A DNA stretch of 64,000 nt, taken from contig NC_089239.1 in NCBI RefSeq assembly GCF_963924675.1, positions 6,871,001 through 6,935,000 on the forward strand, in the 5' to 3' direction. A model generated the notes under the pieces. The model saw only the letters and a list, made by a program, of their open reading frames with translations, made no database searches and had not been told where the DNA came from. Source of the stretch: Phocoena phocoena. Lineage: Eukaryota > Chordata > Mammalia > Artiodactyla > Phocoenidae. Below, one piece after another: positions 31,401 through 43,399 of this stretch. The translations under genes were made by a program, and so were the position numbers. How positions within the stretch are numbered: position 1 is the stretch's first letter; each line of letters begins with the position of its first letter.

Positions 31401-34400
31401 GGCAGGGCGGGGGACAGCTCAGGCGGCAATGCGAGCTGTGGGGAGCCATGGGGAGCGGCAGATGCAGCTTCGCTCACTCGCCCACCTCTCACCTGCTGTG
31501 CGGCCCCGGTTCTTAACAGGCCTTGGACAACAGTCCACAGCCCAGGGGTTGGGGACCCCTGCTCTACTCTATATCTAGGCCCCAGAACAGCACATAGCTC
31601 TCCATAAATTTTATTGAACTTTTGCTCTAGTTTTATTATCAGTATCCTCATTCTGCATGTCTGAGGTATTTTTTTTATTTAAAACCTTCCCTGATTCCAG
31701 AGTGTGAAATAGAAGCTCTCCATCTCAGTTGAGGGGAAAATAATTCTAGAATTAAGATCATAAAGATCACCTAGATTCAATTTCCAAATTTGCAGGTATA
31801 GAAACTGACATGACACTGAGAGGGTTTAACTGTCAAGCATCAGCATCTAGAACCAGTCGGTCAGGCCCCCTGACTACGTGCCCAGTCCTTCCCCACTCTG
31901 CCGCCTCCTCGGATTCTTCCATCACCAGTCTTCGCATCTAAACACCGTGCTGCCGGGGTCATCCCTCTAATTCCTCAGTGAACTCTGCCTTAAATACACT
32001 GGAAGAAGAAGTGGTAGAGCTTAATCTGCTATGAACTTTGTTTTTGTTGTTACCCTGTAAACTCACAGGCTAATGGACTTCTCATTGCAGTGGCTTCTCT
32101 TGTTGCAGAGCACAAGCTGTAGGCACGTGGGCTTCAGTAGTTGTGGCTCGCGGGCTCTAGAGCACAGGCTCAGTAGTTGTGGCGTACGGGCTTAGTTGCT
32201 CCGTGGCATGTGGGATCTTCCTGGACCAGGGCTAGAACCCGTGTCCCCTGCACTGGCAGGCGGATTCTTAACCACTGCACCACCAGGGAAGTCCCAACAG
32301 TGCATTTTTTTAAAGATCTTTTTTCCTCTCCCCAGAAAAGCACTTGGTCCTGCTTCGAGATGGAAGGACACTTATAGGCTTTTTAAGAAGCATTGATCAA
32401 TTTGGTACGTATTAGTCACGGACTTCTCCTGTACTCTGGATAATAAGAGCTGCCCACTGTATTTTTGTGTTATTTCATATCGAAGTTTATTTGTCTGCAA
32501 CTTTTTTCATGTGTCTGGCTTAATGGAATATTGGTTTGAATCATTACATCATTGTTTTCTAAATTACAATTAGGTGGTTCAAAAGCTTGTGTTTACAAGC
32601 TTGTATTTCTAAAACCTGATTTTCATTAGAACATGCGCTGACAGTGTTTTGGACTATTTTTTACTTTCCCCATTAGAGGGAGCCAGATGATAGAAATAAA
32701 CTCAGTCCACTGAAAAAGCTGCTCATTTGTACATTGGCTTGGGTGCGACTACTCTTCAAAGCAGTTCCTGCCCTGAAGGTAATCCCTCCCTGTCCAATGA
32801 AAAGTGGGTCAGAGGCCTTTGCTGAAGCTTTTTAGGGACCCCCAACATTAAGCTCAGGATTTTATACCTTGGGATACGTTAGACTCAAGGTCTTGGTCTT
32901 GGTTTTGCCTCCTGCATTTTTCTAAAGAGACCTTATATTTGCTTCTGTCTTAAGGAACTTCTCAGTTCATATCACCATTTGCTGGACATCTGCTTAGGTC
33001 AGTGGCTTTGGGCCTGAGGAAAAACAACATAATTGAAACACATGTAAGAATTATAGACGATAAGAGCACAGATACCGCGTTTCTTCACGTAAGACAAACA
33101 GCACCAATTGGAAGAGGAAAAGGAATTATTCTTCACAGATTGTGGTTCTAAACCTTAAGTCAAATTCATCAGACTACATGAGGGAAAAGTGGTAAATAGT
33201 GGCTTTACTTTCAGATTACCAGATTATGGTTATCTGACAAAGGGAAAAAATAGGTTACCATTATATCGTAATCCATGAATACCTACATTGGGTTAAATGA
33301 ATCCTAAGTACTGAAACAGTTAAATCTTCGGTAAATCATCACACACACATACCCACGCAACATAGAAAAATGGTTTCCTTCCAAATAAACCCAGAGTTTT
33401 AATTTCTGCAGTTGTTTGGGCTTTAGAGTTTTCCAAGTGCCCTGTCATTTATATTTTCTTATAGCCATGTTGATATTAGCAACTAACTCATAAGGAATTT
33501 AATTTTCTTCATTTATTTCCACCATCCTCCTTATTAGTGCAACATAATCCCAAATACTCTCTCAGTTTGCAGTTGTTTAAAAGTCTCCTAAGTGGTTTGT
33601 CTCAATGTAATAGGAAGAGATTGTTTGAAATTTTAGCTTTTTCCAGAACTAGAAAGTTTGAAAGTCATGTTCAGCTAAATCTTTTCTACTCAAAATAACT
33701 GATTGAGTAATGGACCTTTACCTATAAAGTAATTTGAACTAAATATTTTTGTTTCTTCCCTGTACACTTATAGCTAACTTAGTGCTACATCAGACTGTGG
33801 AGCGTATTCATGTGGGCAAAAAATACGGTGATATTCCTCGAGGGATTTTTGTGGTCAGAGGAGAAAATGTGGTCCTACTAGGAGAAATAGTAAGTGAAAA
33901 CTGTTAAGCTGCTATGGCTCTTGATAATCATGCCAGTTAGGTTTCTTTTTTGTCTTTTCAAGAAGGAAAAAATATATTTTCCACCTTCACCCAGCTTCTC
34001 AAGGAAACCACCCAATTAGCTTAGGAAAGCTACATTGTAAAAGGAAAGCTACAGAGAACAATTAACTTTGTTTCAGCGCCTCCTGGCATTTTAAAGATTT
34101 TGATCCCATTAGCAGCAAAATACCATTGATTTTTACCTGATATCATAAAAAATACTGTCCTACATGGGAATTCCCTGGCGGTCCAGTGGTTAGTACTCCC
34201 GATCTCACTGCCAAGGGCCCGGGTTCAATCCCTGGTCGGGGAACTAAGATCCCACAAGCCACACGGAGCAGCCATAGATACATATATATATATATGTAAA
34301 TACTGTCCCACACAGATGTGTTCGTTAGTATGTTGTTATTGTATCTCTAATAGCAGAAAATTAAAGCTTGATACCTAACAGGAGAAGAATAATTCAATGA

Positions 34401-37400
34401 AATGTGGCTTGTTAACACTGGAATATTTTGCAGTCATTTAAACAATTGTTTACAAATGGTTTTTCATGACATAAAGGTAATTAGTGGTGTTTGGGGGAAA
34501 GACACACTGCATATACAGTGCGATATCTGTGTTTTTTAAAGCGGAGAGGGGAAAGAATGGCTGCAGAAGAAGCCTTTCTGTTAACTTTCCGAGGATGGGC
34601 TCAACTTCACTTGCATACTTAGCTCCCAGCCAAGGAGGAGAGGTACCTGTTATCTGTTGTCAGGAAAGCCAGCTGGCAGGTGAAAAGTTAAATCCTCTAA
34701 AGTGGTGTTACTGTAGGTCTATATGTCTGTGTGTGTGAACTATTAGAAAACTCTTCCCCCAAAATATATATTAGAAGTACTCAGACATTTTTAAAGAAAA
34801 TAAAACTTGATTTCACATTTTACATGAGACACATTTACTTTAAAAGAAAAGTACTTTATTTAATACTTTTGACTCGGTCCTCATGCTTCTGATTATTGGG
34901 TTTTCCAGGAAAATCAAACCTTGGTGTTTGCTTGATTTTATCTTTAAAGTTTTCAGTAAAGTTTCCCAATCCCTAGCCACATCTTAAATCACGTTTACAG
35001 GAGTCTTTGGAGTGAAGTAGTTTGGTCCGTAGCTGTTTTTAATGGTAAACCATTTGACAAAGTAAGGAGGTAATTTTGCCAGGGTCATGTTTGTTCAGAG
35101 ACCTCATGTCGGAAACAGCTAGAAACAAGTATTGCTATGAAATAACTTTTTCTAATTTAAAAAATGTAGTTGTGGTTGATACTTTTGGCTTCGATGTATG
35201 TTTAAGCAGCGGGAATTGTCACCTCTTTGTTTTAAAGAGGAAATGTATTACTTTGCTGTGGGGGGAAAGATTTAAGTTAAAATATCCACGCATACTGTGC
35301 TTCAGTTGTACAGTAGTAAACACCACATCCATGCTTTCTGTGCCAGTTACATTGGCACAGACATGCCCCTGTGTAGATGTATGTGAAGAGCAGTGAACTT
35401 GTGTTTATTCTTGAAGCCTCATTGTTTCCTGGGAGCCCTTTTGTGGAGAAAAGTGCTCTTTTTTTTTTGTACGTTATGGTTTGGATGCTGCAGAATTCTT
35501 ATAGTGCTGCCACTAAAGAAATATGGTTCAGGAAATGCCTACATAGTTCTATGGATCGGTAGTAAGTTTGAAGACATTATGAACCAGTTCTAGGAAAACT
35601 CAAACCTAGAGGCCATTTGGATTCTGTAAACATTCAGTTGTTTGCAGAGTCCCTGGATTCTACCTCAAGGATGATGAGACACACAGCCTTAAGTAATAAG
35701 CTGGTTGTTAGGAAACAGCATTATCATAACCACATGAACAGCTCAGCACATAATACTGAAAAGCCCAAGAAGTAGGACACTAAGCCAAGAACATCATCTT
35801 CCCTCCTGCTGCCCATGGGTTGTGAGGGAAGATTACACTTGATAATATATATTTTGCTGGATGCAGTTAACTTTTGACCCAGGGCAGGGCTTGCTTATGT
35901 AATTTATGCGGCTTTCATTCTAACCTTTCTGGTGAGAGTCCTCCATCTGCTGTGTCACTGCCTGCGGGTTCCGAGGCCTTAGCAGCATCTGAAGATAAGT
36001 ATCCAGTGGTCGGCTGGAACGTCTGGAGAGTTTGTGTATGTGTTGATGCCTTCCCAGAATTTTATAATTAAAAGTCAGAAAGGAGGATGAGAAATAAGAA
36101 TGCCCTGTCGGTACAGGCTTTCCATGTTACTAAAACACAGAGTGACACCTGTATACTCATCTTAAGGAGAGTGAACTGAGTCTGTAGATAGATAATTTTT
36201 TTGTTTTGTTTTTTTGTGTGTTTTTGTTGTTGTTGTTTTGCGGTACGCGGGCCTCTCACTGTTGTGGCCTCTCCTGTTGTGGAGCACAGGCTCCAGACGC
36301 GCAGGCTCAGTGGCCATGGCTTACGGGCCCAGCCGCTCCGCGACATGTGGGATCTTCCCGGACCGGGGCACGAACCCATGTCCCCTGCATCGGCAGGTGG
36401 ACTCTCAACCACTGCGCCACCAGGGAAGCCCTGTAGATAGATAATTTTATAGCAAGGTTCTGCATTATAAAATTGGTTATCAAATGTTTAGAAGGTGTTC
36501 AAAAATAAAAATATTAAGCATATTATGCCATATTAAGTGGGAAAAGTAGCCAATATTTGCGAGAAATACATTGGGGCCAAAATGGTTTAGTAACCTAACT
36601 GGTCTGCTGAGGTTTTCTCTAGAAGACTTGTTGCCATGAAGGGGGAAGAAGTCCTGTGTTATAATGTAACAACTCCTGGTTAATGCGGCAGAGGGACAGT
36701 TTATTGCCTTTGGCCCGGGATGGAGCCAGGACCGGGTGTGGCCCGGGGGGTGAGGGGGGCAGGTGGTGGTGCTACTTTGAATCAGTGTTCTCTACCTTCT
36801 TACTGAGCACAAACCCCCAGAAATTAGGCTGACTTTGATCATGTATAAGTACAAAATTTATTTGAAGCCATCTTGACCTCAGTACCTTCTTTCTTGGATT
36901 CCCTGGGGCTGGGGAAATAGCTGTAAGCAGCCCTAATATATATATTTTTTTTAAGAGAAGGAGTACTTGTCTAATGTAGGACTTTACTTTGGATACACGA
37001 AAGCTTTGTTATACATGCCGATACTGATCCCTGTTAAACCACACTCACATGTGTTCTATAGGAGCATTGCCAGCCATTTCTTTGTAAAATTTATCTGTCC
37101 ATAGGATATTTCTGCCCTATCTCAAGTACAAAAAATAACCCAAGCTGGATATAGGAATCCATTTAGGAACTGGTTTGCCTTTAGATCTATGATGTTTTCT
37201 ATTCTTGGTCATCAGGTGAAGTTTTCCAAACCTGCTTGTTTTGTAGGACTTGGAAAAGGAGAGTGACACACCCCTCCAGCAAGTGTCTATTGAAGAAATC
37301 CTAGAAGAACAGAGGGTGGAGCAGCAGACCAAGCTGGAAGCCGAGAAGCTGAAAGTCCAGGCCCTGAAGGATCGAGGCCTGTCTATCCCTCGAGCAGATA

Positions 37401-37417
37401 CTCTTGATGAGTATTAA
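28382..37417 (+). CDS. LSM1: LSM1, Sm-like mRNA-decay protein, complete
   Basis: Exons 28382-28427, 32336-32404, 33774-33889 and 37247-37417 join to 402 bases, giving 133 residues and a TAA stop. The length is the same as human LSM1 and I see no residue change from the human protein as I remember it. The Sm fold occupies roughly residues 15-77: Sm1 with LVLLRDGRTLIGFLRSIDQF, and Sm2 with IFVVRGENVVLLGEI. A charged C-terminal helical tail follows and ends ADTLDEY. LSM1 is the subunit that makes the cytoplasmic LSM1-7 ring, which with PAT1 binds oligoadenylated mRNA 3' ends and promotes decapping in P-bodies. All introns are GT-AG. Transcription probably starts in the CpG block shared with BAG4. 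Confidence 0.98.
28428..29380. other. LSM1 intron 1, 5' part
   Basis: The CpG-rich start grades into AT-rich sequence. No repeat or exon is recognised. Confidence 0.5.
30687..30754. repeat. 34-bp tandem duplication
   Basis: 'agtcacatccagactcagcc' starts at 30687 and again at 30721. The copies differ at one visible base (gctccc/gttccc). Confidence 0.95.
31332..31561 (+). mobile_element. hAT-Charlie non-autonomous DNA transposon (MER1-like)
   Basis: The ends are inverted: CAGCGGTCCCTAACC at the left, and GGTTGGGGACCCCTG at the right. The flanks are similar 8-base sites (ctgtaccg/ctctactc), as expected of hAT. It interrupts the L2 3' end. Confidence 0.85.
32074..32295 (-). mobile_element. CHR-type SINE, truncated, 40 bases before LSM1 exon 2
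   Basis: Inverted copy ending 'ccaccagggaagtccc'. It lacks the A-rich tail. It lies inside the zone where the exon 2 branch point is expected. Confidence 0.9.
32336..32404 (+). CDS. LSM1: LSM1 exon 2
   Basis: The acceptor CCCCAG|AAAAGC follows a pyrimidine tract. The donor is TTTG|GTACGT. It encodes the first half of the Sm1 motif. A minus-oriented SINE ends only 40 bases before the exon. Confidence 0.96.
32405..33773. other. LSM1 intron 2
   Basis: AT-rich sequence without recognised repeat or coding content. A short (CA)n-like run is at about 33,340. Confidence 0.55.
33774..33889 (+). CDS. LSM1: LSM1 exon 3
   Basis: The acceptor is TTATAG|CTAACT and the donor AAATA|GTAAGT. It encodes the rest of the Sm fold, beginning ANLVLHQTVERIHVGKKYG. 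Confidence 0.96.
34165..34296 (+). mobile_element. SINE, short older form with (TA)n tail
   Basis: Head 'gggaattccctggcggtcca' and 'gggttcaatccctggtcggg'. The TSD aaatactgtcctaca/aaatactgtcccaca flanks it. Confidence 0.9.
34320..36180. other. LSM1 intron 3 stretch, nothing recognised
   Basis: Unique-looking AT-rich DNA with no supported exon or named repeat. Confidence 0.5.
36200..36430 (-). mobile_element. Short CHR-2-like SINE, young
   Basis: Inverted copy with an 18-base perfect TSD ctgtagatagataatttt (36182-36199 and 36431-36448). Confidence 0.93.
37247..37417 (+). CDS. LSM1: LSM1 exon 4 (coding part) with stop
   Basis: The acceptor is TTGTAG|GACTTG. It encodes 56 residues of the charged C-terminal tail and ends GATGAGTATTAA. 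Confidence 0.96.
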   Translation, partial: DLEKESDTPLQQVSIEEILEEQRVEQQTKLEAEKLKVQALKDRGLSIPRADTLDEY

Positions 37418-37740
37418 GTCTTCTGCTCAGAGGCTGTAGTTCTTGGGGAGCAGGGGCTGTCATCAAACCAAGTGACACATTTGACGAGAGACTGCAGAGC
37501 TTTGAAAAGTCATTTTTATTTGGGATTCTTTCACATATGCAACGTGAAGAAATCGTTTTGTTTTGGTTTTTTTAATAACAAAATCATTTAAAGAAACAGT
37601 GGCATGGACTCCTTTCACACATCACTGTGGAGCCAGCAACTACTTCTTTATATTGCTCTTCTCCCCCCAAATTAATGGTTACAGGGAATATTCATTTGCT
37701 TGTAAATAAAATATGAATCTCAAAATTGCAATGTTATTAT
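37418..37740 (+). other. LSM1: LSM1 3' UTR with poly(A) signal
   Basis: Untranslated sequence follows the TAA. A canonical AATAAA lies at 37705-37710, about 290 bases past the stop. The exact cleavage site is not visible. Confidence 0.75.
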
Positions 37741-39830
37741 TTCCCAAGTTTGAGTTGCCTTCAGTGAATAGTCATTAAATTTCTGCTATCAAAGGTATAA
37801 GCAGTCCATACACACACATGCTGGGATCTCCCTTCTGTCACAATTCCAACCTACTAGTTACTTATGAAGGAATATTTTCATACCAGATATCCTGTGGATC
37901 CTCCTTTCTCCCCTTGTCATGTTTTTTTCTGATAAGAAAAACAAGTTTTCAGGCTTGAGGAGGGCTCTCTCCGTGAAGTTTTGCACTTACTGATTATAAG
38001 AGAAGCTGGTGTTTGTTTGAGAAGCAGCTGTTTGCTTCACCAACAGCTATCCCAGCTGCGTTTCCGAGATCCACATAACAGACTTCTCTAAATATTGTTA
38101 ATTTCGTTAGGTTTTCTAGTCCTTTGGATTGAGTCTTGAGCCTCCTATGCTGTGATCAAAAAGCACAGATAAAATCGTGTTGCAGTGACTGATATATCTA
38201 GGTTATTCTCAGCCAAGCCAAGTGATGCCCCTTTTCTGGAATGATGTTGATCACACAGGAAGCGTAAGAGGCTGTACTTTCCGAAACGTGGACTCTGTTC
38301 TCTCTAGCACCTTGGGCTCAAGCAAGTCACTTATCCTCCCTGATTCTCAGTTTTAACTGTAAAACTATTCCAGATACTTATTTTATAGTCTGTTGAGCAA
38401 AGATATTCTTTGCAGGGAAGATATTTATAGCCAATTCCTATGTTTGAGTTATTTTATAGTATTAAATATACCACATTTTATGAGCTCAGGTGTTTTTAAA
38501 ACTGCGCCAAATGCAGACTTCTGAGCTATTCATCATTGGGTTGGTTTCAAGGTAGCTAATTTGTGAAGAACCATCGCACTTCATGATTTATCTAGTGTGT
38601 TTCATCTCCAACCTTACTGTTGAATAGCCAGAATTTGTTATTAACTTCCCACACAAAGGGAAGACTTGCGGAAGAGGTGGCTAACTTTCACTACAAGAAG
38701 ATGTTCTTGGAGAGTCAGCAGAATTACAGCATTCTGTAAGCATTCTGCTTTTTTCTGAGCACCACTGTTTCAGAATATCCGGCACCTTCAAGAGATTCGG
38801 ATTCACTGTACTCGTCTTTGCAACCTCCTTCAAACAGAATTCCAAATGCAATCAAAAGAGTCATGGTTCAAAGGAGAGAATTTCCACAGTAGTTCGGGAA
38901 TTTCCAAGCCATAGCTGGGCTTCAGTTATGCGTAATAACATCTTGCCTTTAGACCTTTGTCACACAGGCAGCAGCAAAGAGAGCTGAAGGGTGGAATGAG
39001 ACTCCTGCTTCCCTCCTGTTAGTCTCCCTGCTGCTCAGAGCAACGGCCTGCCCTCAGCTTTGGCCAGTCCAGGCTTTTTGCAGGTACTGAAATCGTGCTT
39101 TTTTCCTGGACCACTGCAGGTACTCCTCTACTGTTAGTCAGGCTTCAGAACCAATCTCAGTTCTATACCTTTGTTTTGTCTTTAATCGTTTCTTCCGATA
39201 GAGGTTTCCATGAGACCACTTTCAAGGAAAACAAACAAACAAGGAAGGTCTACTGCAGCCCCTTTCCTGGCGATCTTTATTCTGATGTAACTGGGTACAG
39301 CAGCCTCTCTCTCCCTCTCCCAGCTGTTCTTTTCCCCTTTCCTTGGCCCTTGACCTTACGTCGCATGTTGTCGGCTGAATTTAAGCCACAGTATCTGCTC
39401 TCCCACCCTGCTCGGATAAACTCCCAACAGGCCCTGGATACTTAGCAGAACCAGATGCCCTCACGCTGCCATTGTGCAGGGCTTCTCAGGGATGCCACAT
39501 CAGCATGAACCCCAGATGTGATGGCTGGAGAGTGGCCTCAGTTTTGCTCACAGGAGTATGGGTGGCAGGTCAGGCAGAGCGAGGTACAGACGGCAGACGG
39601 TGCAGGCCAGCAGGCAGAGCAGATGCAGCAGGCTCTGGACGAGGCCGGAATTTCCTGTTCTCTCTGCTTAGGACATACTTGTCCCAGATAACTGCAAGAA
39701 TCCTTCCCTCACGACCTGTTTTAAATAGCACACCTCCCCCCTCCCCCCACCTATATCCTTGGCAGCTTTGCTTTTCACCAGAGCAAGTATCGCAATCCAA
39801 CATAAGTTTCACTTCTTTACTGTCTGCTCC
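37741..39830. other. LSM1-STAR intergenic, no gene seen
   Basis: No exon, strong repeat or RNA gene recognised. Confidence 0.5.
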
Positions 39831-39834
39831 ACTC

Positions 39835-39975
39835 CCCCACTAGAATGTAAACCCTTAAGGACAGAATTTTTGTCATGTTCACTCCTGTAGTCCCACATCT
39901 AGGATGATACCGGGCATATATCAAGTCTCAGTACATATTTTTGGGGTTGAAGGATGGGTTGATGGACAGATGCGT
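39835..39975 (+). mobile_element. L2 3'-end remnant
   Basis: It contains 'cactagaatgtaaaccctta' and 'ggacagaatttttgtcatgt', close to the L2 end. Confidence 0.65.
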
Positions 39976-40869
39976 GGATGGGGAATGCAGTGAATTCAGG
40001 CTGGTCAGATAAGATGCTTCAGAGACCAGTAATGCCTCAAAGGATGAGGACGGCAGGACTCACCGAGCATCCCGGAGTGGAGTGATAGCAGAGATCCTTA
40101 CACTGAATGTGGAGATGTTCTCTTACTGCCCTCGCTGGAGACCACAGCCCCCCAGGCATGAAGAGTCTGGAGATGATTGGTGCGCCGACGTCTGGAAGAG
40201 CATCCCAGGGAAATGGGGTTGGGGGTGGGGGAGGACTTGTCAGGGTTGCTGGAGGCAACAGATACTCTTCAGTCTGTGTTCCTCCCAACTGCAGTGCCCC
40301 ACCTCCACCTTGCATATTACCCCTTTGGGGATAAAGAGCAAGAGACTGCTTCATGGGTGCTTGCTTTTGCCAGAGAAGCAGGTTTTGTATCTAGTTAAGT
40401 GACCCAAGACCTCCTAGCCTGAAAGAATTAGGAAACCCACCTTAGAAAATGGCACGTACCTACCTGTCCCAAAGCTTTGGGGCTGTCCACCCTGGTTCAC
40501 ACTCCCCTAGCTGTCTACTCCTCCAGCTCTGCCAGGGCTCCTTGGGAGCAGAAAATAAAATCAAGTCCTCTTTTTTTTCTCATGTCTCACTTCACTGCTT
40601 TGCCTCTTCTCAACCTCCTGTTTTGTACCTATTCTCCTTTAAAAAAAAAAAAAAAATTTTTTTCCCCCTAACTTCAGACATTCAGCAGCGGTTGCTGCAG
40701 GACCCAGGGGTAGACAATGGTCTCAAATGCTGCTGCTCTGGAAACACAGAGCATTGAGTGGTGTCAGAGCACCAGCCAGCCAGCAGCTAGAACCACAAGG
40801 AAGAGAGAGGGCCCAGTGCTGGCCGTATCCAAGGTCAGAAACCCAGATTGCCTGGGAATTCATCCCTAA

Positions 40870-41060
40870 GACCCAGTTTTATTGACGAATAAGTTTGCAT
40901 ACAGTAAAATTCACTCTTTTCAGTGTACAATTCTGTGAGTTTTAACAACTGCATATAGTTATATCACCATCACCCCTGCCCCTGTGAATTTAACTCCTCT
41001 CTCCTTCCCCAGCCCCTGGCAACCACTGATCTGTTTTCTGTCCCTACAGTTTGTGTTGGC
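40870..41060 (-). mobile_element. L1 3'-region fragment
   Basis: It contains 'cagtgtacaattctgtgagt' and 'gcccctggcaaccactgatc', reverse-strand L1. Confidence 0.75.
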
Positions 41061-41367
41061 AACTAATCCAAAATTTTCTAAAAATAGTGTGCAGGTCAAA
41101 TAAAATACCTGGGAAGTTCAACTCGGCCCACCTGCCTTCAGGTTGCTCTTCTGGTTAGGCTATTACAGAAGACAGAGAGCTTTAACTGTGGCCCCTGCCA
41201 ACGTCCCTGGCTCACCTGCTGGAAACAGGCAGACGAGGACAAGGGAACCAGTGTAAGGGGATAGCTGGGCATGCTGAGCATCACCCTGAGATTTGTCAGG
41301 CATGAGAGGCAAATATGGGCCCTGCTTTTCAGAGAGAAACAGGAGATTTTAAAACGTGAAGAGCACA

Positions 41368-41821
41368 CAGGCATAAAAAAGAATGAAATAATGCCATCTG
41401 CAGCTACATGGATGGACCTAAAGATTATCATACTAAGTGAAGTAAGCCAGACAAAGATAAATACCATATATCACTTATATGTGGAATCTAGAATATGACA
41501 CAAATGAACTTATCTACGCAACAGAAACAAACTCACAGACATAGAGAACAGACTTGTGGTTGCCAAGGGGGAGGCGGGTGGGAGAGGGATGGAGTGGGAG
41601 TTTGGGATTAGCAGATGCAAACTATTATACAGAGAATGGGTAAACAACAAGGTCCTACTGTAGAGCACAGGGAACTATACTCAATATCCTGTGATAAACA
41701 TAATGGAAAAGAATATGAAAAAGGATATATATATATATGTATGTATAAGTGAGTCACTTTGCTGTACAGCAGCAACTAACACAACACTGTAAATCAACTG
41801 TACTTCAATAAAAAAAAAAAG
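41368..41821 (+). mobile_element. 5'-truncated L1 insertion, cetartiodactyl type
   Basis: The end of ORF2 ('gctacatggatggacctaaa') and the L1 3' UTR ('ctgtagagcacagggaacta', 'tgctgtacagcagcaactaa') lead to an A run. The TSD gtgaagagcaca (41356-41367 and 41822-41833) is perfect. Fairly recent. Confidence 0.9.
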
Positions 41822-41833
41822 GTGAAGAGCACA

Positions 41834-41990
41834 GGCTGTGCGTCCCGGTTTCTTCACTTCAGAGCTCTCCGAACTTGGTCCAGCGGCACCTCTCAGCTCC
41901 TTGTCTGTAAAATGGGGATCTAACAGCACCAGCTCTTTGGGCGGTGGTAAGGAGTGAGTGAACACGTGTGAAGAGCTTAGAGCCACCCCT
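41834..41990 (+). repeat. MIR remnant
   Basis: It contains 'tgtctgtaaaatggggatct' and 'gtgtgaagagcttagag', MIR-like. Confidence 0.55.
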
Positions 41991-42110
41991 GGCTCAGGAG
42001 CGCTCCACGCCAGCCGTTATCATCTGCGGAGTCCCTCCAGACTCGTGGGATGCCGTCCCTGCCCTCGCTGGGCTTACACTTAGTCTCCTCTGTACAAATG
42101 AGAATGACAA

Positions 42111-42219
42111 CAGGGCTTCCCTGGCGGTCCAGCGGTTAAGACTCCGTGCTTCCAGTGCAGGGGACGTGGTTCGATCACTGGATGGGGAAGTTCTGCATGC
42201 CACGTGGTACAGCCAAAAA
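42111..42219 (+). mobile_element. SINE, short older form
   Basis: Head 'gggcttccctggcggtccag' and tail 'acagccaaaaaaaa'. Confidence 0.88.
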
Positions 42220-42289
42220 AAAGAAGAGTGATAACGGCAACCAACTCAAATTGAGGAATTAAGTGCTGGATTACATAAAATGTTCTCCG

Positions 42290-42624
42290 GGGTTCCCTGG
42301 TGGCGTAGTGGTTAAGAATCCACCTGCCAATGCAGGCAACACGGGTTCGAGCCCTGGTCTGGGAAGATCCCACATGCCGCGGGGCAGCTAAGCCCGTGCG
42401 CCACAGCTACTGGGCCTGCAGTCTAGAGCCCACGAGCCACAACTACTGAAGCCCGCGCGCCTAGAGCCCGTGCTCTGCAACAAGAGAAGCCACCGCAATA
42501 AGAAGCCCACGCACCGCAACGAAGAGTAGCCCCCACTCGCCGCAACTAGAGAAAGCCCACGCACAGCAACAAAGACCCAATGCAGCCAAAGATAAGTAAA
42601 TACAAATAAATTTATTAAAAAAAA
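42290..42624 (+). mobile_element. CHR-type SINE, long form
   Basis: Head 'ggggttccctggtggcgtag', B box GGTTCGAGCCC, and an A-rich tail. Confidence 0.92.
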
Positions 42625-42839
42625 ATATTCTGTGAAGGGAGGTAATCCATAATGACCTCAAGCCCAATGAGTTAAACTTGCCTTAACTTTCTGCTGCCCT
42701 CTCACAACGGCCCCTTTGGGGGAAAACACTCCACTCTTTAGATATTAAATAAGCACATACCCTATAAGCAGGAAGGAAGAGCTGGAAGAAAATCAGTACT
42801 TATTGATAATCTACAAAGTGCCAGGCTCCATGCTTCCCA

Positions 42840-43080
42840 ATCATTTACTAAACATTTATTCAGTATCTATTAATTATCTAGCACTGTGCTAAGTGCTGGG
42901 GAATCAAGAATTTGGAAAGGATCCAAGTCCTCATGGCGTTTACAGGGCCTTATGGATGGAGCTCACAGACACGGAAAGAGGGGGGATCTACAGGTGCGGG
43001 GGCAGAGGGTCTACGGGAAATCTCTGTTCCTTCCTCTCAGTTTCTCTGTGAATCTAAAACAGCTCTTAAAACAGTCTTTT
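42840..43080 (+). repeat. Ancient interspersed repeat
   Basis: It contains 'ctagcactgtgctaagtgct' and 'ggggaatcaag', typical of old MIR/L2-like repeats. The family is not fixed. Confidence 0.5.
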
Positions 43081-43399
43081 AAAAAAGATGTGTGTGGGGA
43101 ATGCGTAACAGTCTTATTGTTACTGTGATCAATGTCTGTGGGGGGGGGGCCCAAAGGTATTGAGTTCTAACTAATGAGTAGGGGGACGGGATGCCCAAAG
43201 GGAAGCCTTTCAGGGAGTAACGCTGTGAGATGCCATGAACGTTGAGGGCATCTCGGGAGCGCACTGAGCTGGGCAAGATGAGAAGGGTGGCTAGGGGGAG
43301 TCGCGAGGGCCCAGACACTGGCTGAGAAGTCGGGGCTTGGTCCTGGGGGCTCTTGATGTATTGTTACCTGATTCAAGCCTTATAACCACCCTGAGAGGA

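Larger units (their letters stand above)
29390..31625 (+). mobile_element. L2-type LINE remnant with 3' end
   Basis: Diverged plus-strand L2 sequence. The 3' part carries 'gtcacctcttcagagagctt' (about 31139) and a 'gtaagttccataaggttggtgac' like motif interrupted by a hAT element. The earlier part is less sure. Confidence 0.6.
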
